Below are positions 16,726 to 22,290 of a DNA stretch of 22,290 nt, in pieces. The notes below the pieces were generated by a model, which was given only the letters and a program-made list of their open reading frames with translations, did no database searches and had not been told where the DNA came from. Origin of the DNA: Bacillota bacterium (GTDB taxonomy: Bacteria; Bacillota_I; Bacilli_A; Acholeplasmatales; UBA5453); contig JAEZHT010000050.1 of NCBI GenBank assembly GCA_023436805.1, forward strand, positions 1-22,290, in the 5' to 3' direction. Every line of letters begins with the position of its first letter. Within the stretch, counting starts at the first letter, position 1. The translations under genes were made by a program, and so were the position numbers.

Positions 16726-16796
16726 CGTATTGATTATAACGTATTTACAATGGTAAATCAACCTAGTAAAACCCAATAATGTGAAAATTTTTACAT
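16726..16796 (-). promoter_or_regulatory. nifJ promoter with internal palindrome and Rex-like operator
   Basis: -35 TTGATT (16756-16761), 17-base spacer, -10 TATAAT (16733-16738), predicted start near 16726. The spacer carries a perfect inverted repeat ATTTAC-N4-GTAAAT (16743-16758) that overlaps the -35. Upstream, 16779-16796 is an 18-bp near-palindrome, ATGTGAAAATTTTTACAT (16 of 18 positions symmetric), resembling the Rex site TTGTGAAWWWWTTCACAA at 15 of 18 positions. Rex senses NADH/NAD and controls fermentation genes in Firmicutes; its presence in this organism is not known from the window. Confidence 0.6.
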
Positions 16797-16813
16797 CTTA
16801 TAGAGATTCTAAT

Positions 16814-17272
16814 CTAGCCCTTTATGTAGGCTAAAACCGAGGATGCATTCGATTTTGCAAAAGCCCGTTTGAAAACTTTTTCAATCGTGCCTTGTTCATC
16901 GATGATAAACGTAGAGCGAATGATACCTTCGACGATTTTGCCATAGAGATTTTTCGTACCATAAGCCCCAAAATACGTGGACACTTTTTTGTCTTCATCA
17001 CTCAATAATGTAAATGGTAAGCCATACTTGGTAACAAAGGATTTATGGGCATCGATGCCATCTGGGCTGATGCCCAATAAAACCACATTTTGTCCAATCA
17101 AATCGGTATGCACTTCTTTGAAGGTACAGGCTTGTTCTGTACACCCTGGTGAGTCGTCTTCTGGGTAAAAATAGAGCACAACTTTTTTGCCTAAATAATC
17201 GGATAAACGATGGGTTTGACCAAACCCATCGGGTAAACTGAAATCTTTGACTTTTGTTCCAACTTCTAACAT
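16814..17272 (-). CDS. bcp: Thioredoxin-dependent peroxiredoxin, Bcp/PrxQ type
   Basis: Reduces hydrogen peroxide and organic hydroperoxides with thiol reductant. 152 aa, the normal length. The active-site block DDSPGCTEQACTFKE gives peroxidatic Cys44 and a resolving Cys49 five residues on, the PrxQ/Bcp arrangement. The preceding FYPEDD and the conserved Arg in IRSTFIID complete the site. ATG lies 9 bases after the stop of the metal-ATPase gene, and its ribosome binding site (AGGAGGG) overlaps that TAG stop, so the two are one operon with coupled translation. No convincing terminator follows before the nifJ promoter. Pairing with a putative iron-efflux pump points to defence against peroxide/iron damage. 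Confidence 0.96.
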   Translation of the reverse strand: MLEVGTKVKDFSLPDGFGQTHRLSDYLGKKVVLYFYPEDDSPGCTEQACTFKEVHTDLIGQNVVLLGISPDGIDAHKSFVTKYGLPFTLLSDEDKKVSTYFGAYGTKNLYGKIVEGIIRSTFIIDEQGTIEKVFKRAFAKSNASSVLAYIKG

Positions 17273-17281
17273 AAAACCCTC

Positions 17282-19123
17282 CTACTTCAATAACAATCTT
17301 AAACTATTTAGAATGACCAAAATGGTCGAACCTTCATGGAAAATGACACCTAATGGTAATAAAACTATCCCAAAAACATTGGATAACAACAATAAGCTGA
17401 TGACGGAAATTGAGAAAATGATGTTTTGTCTTGCAATCTTTTTCATGCGTTTCGCAAGTTCAATCGATTTTCCAATGTTACCTATGTTGTTATTCATGAA
17501 GACGATGTCGGCCGTTTCTAAGGATACATCAGTACCTGACCCCATCGCCACACCAATGTCTGCAGCAGCGAGTGCAGGCGCGTCATTGATGCCATCACCA
17601 ACCATCATGACTTTTTTACCGGTTTTTTTAAGGGATTCGACGTGTTTCAATTTATCTTCTGGTAACAATTCTGATAAGACATAAGTGATGCCTGCTTCTT
17701 TCGCTATGGCCCCTGCAGTATAACGGTTATCTCCAGTCATTAGAATCGGTCTAATATTATGTGCCTTCAATGATTCAATCGCTTCTTTGACTTTTGGACG
17801 AATACGATCCATCAAAGCAATATACCCTACGAGCACCCCATCTTTAGAAACCAAGATGGTTGTAAAACCTGATTTATGGGCTAAATCAACTTTAGATTTT
17901 AAATCGTCGGATATAGCAACATCGAATTTACCTACTTGATATAAATGACCATCATAGCTACCTTCAATCCCTTTACCAGGGGTCTCTTTTGATGTAACTT
18001 CAATATCTTCTGTTTCATTTAAATAAGTAACCACTGCTTTCGCAAGCGGGTGGGTAGATTGTTTTTCTAAAGCATAGATGACTTTGCATAAGGTTTCATG
18101 TTCGTCTATCGAACAATAAATTTCTTTCACTTCAGGTTTGCCTTCGGTGATGGTGCCGGTTTTATCGAGCATCACAGCATCAATGCTAGAAAGTGTTTCA
18201 AGGTGCTTACCACCTTTGATGAGTATCCCTTTTCTAGACGCATTGGATAAGGATGATAAAACTGCAGGTGACACACTCGCGACAAGCGCACACGGGGAGC
18301 CCACCACTAAAACGACAATACCACGATAAATCGCAACATCTTGAGTCCACCAACCAAAAATGGGTGGTACGACCATGGTCAAAATCGATAAGGCGATGAC
18401 GACATACACATACCAGCGTTCGAATTGCTCAATGAAACTTTGGGTTTCGGTTTTATTCTCATGGGCAGTCTCCACAAAATCGATGATTTTTTGAACCATT
18501 GAATCTTTCATGTCTTTGGTAACTTTAACTTTGATCAATGCTGATTCATTCAATGTCCCACTGAACACAACATCCCCAACTTTTTTATCGACAGGGACGA
18601 ATTCCCCCGTGATCATCGATTCATTGATGGACGTACTACCAAAAATGACCACACCATCCGCTGGAATGGATGAACCTACTTTTACCACTACAACGTCACC
18701 AATATTTAAATCACTGACTTTGACGATGGTTTCTTTATTGTCTTTTTCCAAAATGGCTTCTTCTGGGGCTAAACTGAGTAAACTTGTAAAAGCTTTTTCG
18801 CTTTTCGAAGTCGCGTAATCTTCTAGTAAACCTGACAGTGCAAAAATAAATATCAGTATCGCACCTTCAGCGTAATTTTTCAAAACAAATGCGCCTAGTG
18901 CTGCAACAATCATTAGAAATTCGACATTTAAGGCTTTGTTCTCGATGGTTTTAATGACACCTTCTTTGGCTTTATAAAAACCACCAAATACAAAGGATAA
19001 TCCAAACAAAACCATCTCTGCAGTATCGCCAATATATTGTCCGAAAATCAATGTAAATAGAATGAGGACAATGGCGGTGACTGTAAAGATGGTTTCAATG
19101 GCTAAGTTGTTCTTCTTGTTCAT
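17282..19123 (-). CDS. P1B-4-type metal-efflux P-type ATPase (613 aa), probably Fe(II)/Co(II)
   Basis: Membrane pump that exports a transition metal using ATP. Motifs: actuator TGEF (172-175), membrane metal site SPC (276-278) in place of CPC, phosphorylation site DKTGT (320-324), THPLA in the nucleotide-binding domain, GDGINDAP (509-516), and HEGST (596-600) in the last span. SPC plus HEG(G/S)T and no N-terminal HMA domain is the P1B-4 signature, the group of Bacillus PfeT, Listeria FrvA and the CoaT/CtpD cobalt pumps. Start taken at 19123, with GGAGGA eight bases upstream, over an in-frame ATG at 19168 that lies upstream of the likely promoter. Operon with bcp. Substrate is inferred from family; zinc or cadmium is less likely. 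Confidence 0.93.
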   Translation of the reverse strand: MNKKNNLAIETIFTVTAIVLILFTLIFGQYIGDTAEMVLFGLSFVFGGFYKAKEGVIKTIENKALNVEFLMIVAALGAFVLKNYAEGAILIFIFALSGLLEDYATSKSEKAFTSLLSLAPEEAILEKDNKETIVKVSDLNIGDVVVVKVGSSIPADGVVIFGSTSINESMITGEFVPVDKKVGDVVFSGTLNESALIKVKVTKDMKDSMVQKIIDFVETAHENKTETQSFIEQFERWYVYVVIALSILTMVVPPIFGWWTQDVAIYRGIVVLVVGSPCALVASVSPAVLSSLSNASRKGILIKGGKHLETLSSIDAVMLDKTGTITEGKPEVKEIYCSIDEHETLCKVIYALEKQSTHPLAKAVVTYLNETEDIEVTSKETPGKGIEGSYDGHLYQVGKFDVAISDDLKSKVDLAHKSGFTTILVSKDGVLVGYIALMDRIRPKVKEAIESLKAHNIRPILMTGDNRYTAGAIAKEAGITYVLSELLPEDKLKHVESLKKTGKKVMMVGDGINDAPALAAADIGVAMGSGTDVSLETADIVFMNNNIGNIGKSIELAKRMKKIARQNIIFSISVISLLLLSNVFGIVLLPLGVIFHEGSTILVILNSLRLLLK

Positions 19124-19428
19124 AAATAAGTCCTCCACTGTGATAAGTATAACATAAAACACAACCATTCTTATAAATAATGCAAATATTTATTATAAAT
19201 AGTCTCTTTTTTATAATAATTATGGAAACAAGCTATATTTCAGAACATTCGTCTATTTTTTGCTAACGAATTAAACTGATAATCTCAAGATAAAAATCAT
19301 AGGATTTCTTTTTCAATCATGACTGTCAATCATTGAATAAAGAATGCCTTTATACTATTTTACATTTACTTTTTAGTACTATGATGATAAACTGAGGTTA
19401 ATAAATCATCGATTCAAGGGAGGGACTT
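19124..19428. promoter_or_regulatory. Divergent intergenic region: metal-ATPase/bcp operon (left) and RDD-like gene (right)
   Basis: 305 bases without a convincing gene. For the ATPase operon (minus): -10 TATACT at 19146-19151 with a poor -35; an AT-rich inverted repeat with 7-bp arms (ATAAATA/TATTTAT, 19173-19193) just upstream; and a PerR-box-like element TTATAATAATTATGG (19211-19225), 13 of 15 positions matching TTATAATNATTATAA with a perfect 11-bp palindromic core. For the plus gene: two direct copies of TCAATCAT (19313-19320 and 19326-19333), the second inside the palindrome TCAATCATTGA (19326-19336), beside a possible -35 TTGAAT; then ribosome binding site AAGGGAGGG at 19416-19424. The DNA is AT-rich, so chance matches are a real risk. 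Confidence 0.5.
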
Positions 19429-19932
19429 ATGACGGATCAAGACAGATCATTCAATACCTTGATGTATCAACATTTTTTAATGCCGAGCAAATTTCGAATC
19501 ATCTTCGCAACCATCCTTAATTTATCCATCACCATCGGTTCATTATTATGTATAGCACTTTTTTATATCCTACCCAATAGAATATCCGATGAAGGTTTGA
19601 TCTATGGCATATTTGGTGCTTATCTTTTGGTCATAGCAATCATCGAAATAACCATTTTAAAGTATCGTTTTCCAAGTTTGGGTCACCTCATCCTTGGATT
19701 AACTTATGTGAATGGTTTGTCAGGAAGACGACTAGATAGAATCGATTTTATCTCGCTTTGGTATGAGTCATTTCTCTTGAGTTTTAAATATGCAGGGCTC
19801 TACACCACGTATTCATTTTTCACCAGTGAGTATAATCAACCGCTTGCTTTTGAAGAAAATAATGTGTATATCGTAAAATATTGGAAATACAGAAGTATGG
19901 TTAATAACAAAATACTCATCGTTGAAAAATAA
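19429..19932 (+). CDS. Small membrane protein, possibly RDD family (167 aa)
   Basis: The only plus-strand gene. Two hydrophobic spans (residues about 23-47 and 57-77), then PSLGHLILGLTYVNG, which resembles the TxGKRLLGLRVV motif after span two of RDD-family membrane proteins, and a weaker hydrophobic stretch about 108-130. The hallmark Arg-Asp-Asp residues are not clearly conserved, so the family call is tentative. Starts at ATG 19429 behind a strong ribosome binding site, ends in TAA and is followed at once by a terminator, so it is a monocistronic unit. RDD proteins have been linked to ion or solute transport, but nothing here fixes a function. Confidence 0.75.
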   Translation: MTDQDRSFNTLMYQHFLMPSKFRIIFATILNLSITIGSLLCIALFYILPNRISDEGLIYGIFGAYLLVIAIIEITILKYRFPSLGHLILGLTYVNGLSGRRLDRIDFISLWYESFLLSFKYAGLYTTYSFFTSEYNQPLAFEENNVYIVKYWKYRSMVNNKILIVEK

Positions 19933-19943
19933 ACCTAAATGAT

Positions 19944-19976
19944 AATAAAAAACCACCGTATCCGGTGGTTTTTTTA
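19944..19976 (+). terminator. Rho-independent terminator of the RDD-like gene
   Basis: Perfect 8-bp stem AACCACCG/CGGTGGTT (19951-19958 and 19963-19970) with a TATC loop and a T-run behind it, 18 bases after the stop codon. An A-run precedes the stem, so it could also work on the minus strand. Confidence 0.93.
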
Positions 19977-20000
19977 TAATGACAAGTGTTTACGTATATG

Positions 20001-20033
20001 AAAAAAAATAAAACGGCTATGCGGTAGCCGTTT
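20001..20033 (-). terminator. Rho-independent terminator of tRNA-Leu
   Basis: 9-bp stem AAACGGCTA/TAGCCGTTT (20011-20019 and 20025-20033), 5-base loop. On the minus strand it is followed by TATTTTTTTT. It begins about 10 bases beyond the tRNA 3' end and sits back to back with the terminator of the convergent plus-strand gene. Confidence 0.9.
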
Positions 20034-20043
20034 GAAATTCAAG

Positions 20044-20127
20044 TGGTGCGGATGACAGGAGTTGAACCTGCACGCCGAAGGCGCTAGATCCTAAGTCTAG
20101 TGCGTCTGCCAGTTTCGCCACATCCGC
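20044..20127 (-). tRNA. trnL: tRNA-Leu, anticodon UAG
   Basis: 84 nt including the encoded CCA. Acceptor stem GCGGATG/CATCCGC with discriminator A, D-arm GTGGCGAAACTGGCAGACGC with GG, anticodon stem CTAGA/TCTAG with loop CTTAGGA (U33, UAG, G37), a long class II variable arm (CGCCTTCGGCG), and T-arm with GTTCAA. UAG reads CUN Leu codons. A perfect promoter stands just upstream. Confidence 0.97.
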
Positions 20128-20165
20128 GCAAATTGAATTATATCGTTTTTTGAGGTGGTTGTCAA
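20128..20165 (-). promoter_or_regulatory. Consensus promoter of tRNA-Leu
   Basis: Minus-strand -35 TTGACA (20160-20165), 17-base spacer, -10 TATAAT (20137-20142): a perfect sigma-70 consensus. Only 9 bases separate the -10 from the mature tRNA 5' end, so the primary transcript would have a leader of about 2-3 nt. Confidence 0.93.
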
Positions 20166-20173
20166 TAAACAAC

Positions 20174-22264
20174 TCAAATATTTTTTAAGTGCTGATATAA
20201 ATTCAAATGAAGCGCGATGTCCATGCGTTTTTTAAACAACATGACTTTTTCATATAAGGCGAACGGTTCAATCTCAACTTCGTCATTTTCAACAAAATAC
20301 AAGGTATTCATATCGTTTGGACTTTCATCACTATTCATGAATTTACTGATGATGAAAAAATCGTCGGTTACGATGTCAAATGACCTCGTATCGATGGAGA
20401 AAGTACGTTCATCCGATAATGCGTTGACACCATAATAATGATAATCGGACGTCTTCCCATACAACTCAACAATTGTACGGTATAAATCGACCTGACTTCT
20501 CACTAAAGGTTGTGACCCCGTCAATAAGCCCCGTGGAATATCTGAGGTTTGATCGGTATCGTCAGGTACGTAAATGAATGCCAATGTTTTAATCATTTCA
20601 AGTTTATGCTCAATCGTTGTCAATTCTTTGCCTAAAATGGTTTCTAAATCAACTTTAGGGATACCTGATCCATGGTCACTGTAAAATACATAAGCGGTGT
20701 TGTCTACCCGTTTAGCCATGTCGATGAAATTTTGGAAGAAATCATCGTAATACGTTTCATAGTTGATGTATTTGAGGGTGGTTGAACTCACTGGAATCAT
20801 CTCTGGGGTGAATTGATTTGGGAATGGATCGTATAAATATGGGGTATGTGGTTGTATCGTAATTGGGTATAAGAAATACGAATCGTGTTGCTCGATCAAA
20901 GATTCTGTCCAAGCCAACAAAGCGTTATCCGATAACCATGGGCTATCTGGTGTGTTCTTTTGCAGATGGTTTGGAAATAGATGTACCCCGTTTTTTGTGC
21001 CTTCATAATAAGGTATTTTCTCATCAAAGTAAAAATAGTCATCAAACCCTAGCATTTGTTCATGGACGATGTTTCGGTTATAGAATGTTTTAGTATCCCC
21101 ATGTAAAGATGCTTTATACGCTTCTGGGAATAATTTCGGTAAGGCTTCAAAGACATACTTGGTTTGATTATAGTTCCAATACAAGGTTGTATCCCCTGTA
21201 GGGTATAAACCAGTCATCACTGAAAACTCTGCATCCGCTGAATTGCCCAAACCGACGTTGGTATAAAAGTTATCTAAAACATAAGACTCATTTAAAAGTG
21301 CCTTTAACGTTTCAAAGTAGGTAGCATCAAAATAAGGACCCGTTTCGTCAAGTAAGAAATGATTGAAAGTTTCCAAATGAATGATGACCACATTTTTACC
21401 AGACAAGATGCCATTGAGTGAGGAACCATTCATCAAAGATGGGTCTACGGTTACGGTGGATGCCTCTGGTAAAGTCAACTGATTGCTGAAGGTTTGTCCA
21501 TAAATATTGGTATAGGTCGCTTGATTTTTATTGTATGCATTATAAATAGTTAAACTTGGTAAAGTAAGATTGACGTTGGATAAATTGATACCCATCATTT
21601 GGCCGATATAGTAATTGTATAAACCTGCACTTTGAATGCCAAATAACGCACGTTCAGCGGAGATGGGCCAACGTTTGTCGAGATTGGTTTTAACAATCGC
21701 ATTTGTCGATATGGATATAACCACAGAACCCAACAACAAGAACCCGGATAGAAATCTATGTAATGGGTAAGTGACTTCTTCTATTTCCATCTCTAGTTTC
21801 TTAATTTGTCTAAAGTAACCTATATGTATCCCTAGTAAAACCATGGCTGGAATGAATACGATGATTCGGTAGTAATTATATAGTTCAGCCAATGCTTCCA
21901 CAAATATGGACCCAGCCAATTCTGCTGCTGGGTTATTAAATAGAGTCATTTCATAAATGGAGAACATTGTGGAGTAATATTTGGTGAATATCCCAATCGA
22001 AAAAATCGCGATGTTGAGCAATAACGTTATCACGAGTAAGTATTGCATCCGTGCGCGCCTATTTTTGAAGATTAAAAATCCTATCAACAATAGGATGGTT
22101 AACGCCGCGATGTTACCCATAATCGCATTCAGTTCTAATAACCCATGACGTCTAAATGGAATCAAATATCGATTGAATATGGAAGTGGTTACCATATAAG
22201 TATTGAAGATATTTAACCCATAAAACAAGCCAAGGAACGTATAATACCATTTTTTCTGATTCAT
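20174..22264 (-). CDS. LtaS-like membrane phosphoglycerol transferase (alkaline-phosphatase/sulfatase fold)
   Basis: Membrane enzyme of the lipoteichoic-acid-synthase family: transfers glycerol phosphate from phosphatidylglycerol to a lipid-linked acceptor outside the membrane. Five N-terminal spans (about 8-27, 47-66, 73-93, 132-150, 171-190) precede the extracellular catalytic domain. Residues aligned by eye to S. aureus LtaS: Glu298 (IHLETF; E255), Ser342 (GNSADAEF; nucleophile T300), His388 (LHGDTKTF; H347), Tyr395 (W354), Arg397 (R356), His473 (H416), Asp530-His531 (SDHG; D475-H476). The nucleophile is thus Ser rather than Thr, and the substrate-binding Trp is Tyr. 696 aa against about 650. 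ATG behind AAGGTGAT; ends in TGA, showing UGA is a stop. In a wall-less cell the acceptor may be a glycolipid. Confidence 0.9.
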   Translation of the reverse strand: MNQKKWYYTFLGLFYGLNIFNTYMVTTSIFNRYLIPFRRHGLLELNAIMGNIAALTILLLIGFLIFKNRRARMQYLLVITLLLNIAIFSIGIFTKYYSTMFSIYEMTLFNNPAAELAGSIFVEALAELYNYYRIIVFIPAMVLLGIHIGYFRQIKKLEMEIEEVTYPLHRFLSGFLLLGSVVISISTNAIVKTNLDKRWPISAERALFGIQSAGLYNYYIGQMMGINLSNVNLTLPSLTIYNAYNKNQATYTNIYGQTFSNQLTLPEASTVTVDPSLMNGSSLNGILSGKNVVIIHLETFNHFLLDETGPYFDATYFETLKALLNESYVLDNFYTNVGLGNSADAEFSVMTGLYPTGDTTLYWNYNQTKYVFEALPKLFPEAYKASLHGDTKTFYNRNIVHEQMLGFDDYFYFDEKIPYYEGTKNGVHLFPNHLQKNTPDSPWLSDNALLAWTESLIEQHDSYFLYPITIQPHTPYLYDPFPNQFTPEMIPVSSTTLKYINYETYYDDFFQNFIDMAKRVDNTAYVFYSDHGSGIPKVDLETILGKELTTIEHKLEMIKTLAFIYVPDDTDQTSDIPRGLLTGSQPLVRSQVDLYRTIVELYGKTSDYHYYGVNALSDERTFSIDTRSFDIVTDDFFIISKFMNSDESPNDMNTLYFVENDEVEIEPFALYEKVMLFKKRMDIALHLNLYQHLKNI

Positions 22265-22290
22265 TTGATCACCTTGCGTATCATTAGTAT

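Noticed and set aside
16804..16815. Short palindrome AGATT-CT-AATCT at the end of bcp as a terminator
   Set aside because: Only 5 AT-rich pairs, two-base loop too tight, overlaps the stop codon and has no T-run.
17247..17684. Open frame of 145 codons on the plus strand opposite bcp and the metal ATPase
   Set aside because: Antisense to two clearly conserved genes; Met/Ser/Pro-rich composition typical of a shadow frame; no promoter or ribosome binding site.
19124..19168. N-terminal extension of the metal ATPase to an ATG at 19168
   Set aside because: GGAGGA stands just before the ATG at 19123, and the likely -10 box (19146-19151) is inside the extension.
1..22290. CRISPR array, insertion sequence, prophage or integrated element
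   Set aside because: No regularly spaced repeats, transposase, integrase or flanking target duplications were seen; codon use looks even across the window.

Overview
The window reads as a chromosomal segment of a low-GC (about 40% by eye), wall-less Firmicute relative, most likely an Acholeplasma- or Izemoplasma-type Mollicute. Reasons: compact AT-rich intergenic DNA, large lipoproteins with Ig-like and InlB-type modules, an Opp importer with enlarged subunits of the sort seen in Mollicutes, and no cell-wall genes. Trp is encoded by TGG and the last gene ends in TGA, so UGA is a stop here; this argues against Mycoplasma/Spiroplasma (code 4) and fits Acholeplasmatales and relatives. The lineage is an inference.

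Layout. Almost everything is on the minus strand. Reading in the direction of transcription from the right edge: (1) an LtaS-like membrane phosphoglycerol transferase (22264-20174), then tRNA-Leu(UAG) with its own perfect consensus promoter (20127-20044). (2) One plus-strand gene, a small RDD-like membrane protein (19429-19932), convergent with the tRNA; two hairpin terminators lie between them. (3) A P1B-4-type metal-efflux ATPase and a Bcp/PrxQ peroxiredoxin in one operon (19123-16814), behind a 305-bp divergent intergenic region with a PerR-box-like palindrome. (4) nifJ, a full-length pyruvate:ferredoxin/flavodoxin oxidoreductase (16686-13150), with a strong promoter, a Rex-like operator and a clean terminator. 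(5) A secreted S41-type protease lipoprotein (12965-10347). (6) A complete oligopeptide ABC importer: oppA (10152-7327) with its own promoter, then oppB-oppC-oppD-oppF and two small membrane proteins of unknown function (7141-24), tightly coupled by stop/start overlaps. The operon probably continues past the left edge.

How the genes fit together. The S41 lipoprotein and the Opp importer form a plausible protein-scavenging module: surface proteolysis, then capture by the OppA lipoprotein and uptake through OppBC, powered by OppDF. Every Opp subunit is larger than usual. OppC has about 300 extra extracytoplasmic residues after its first membrane span. OppD and OppF each have a lysine/alanine/glutamate-rich coiled-coil insert of about 150-170 residues, at different sites of the nucleotide-binding domain. 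OppA carries an N-terminal Ig-like domain and a long C-terminal region. This remodelled transporter with two coupled unknown membrane proteins is the best candidate in the window for something not well described. PFOR points to fermentative, low-oxygen pyruvate metabolism. The metal-efflux ATPase plus peroxiredoxin would protect iron-sulfur enzymes such as PFOR from iron and peroxide. The LtaS-like enzyme, in an organism that should lack wall teichoic acids, may instead make glycerophosphoglycolipids. No CRISPR array, insertion sequence, prophage gene or rRNA was seen.
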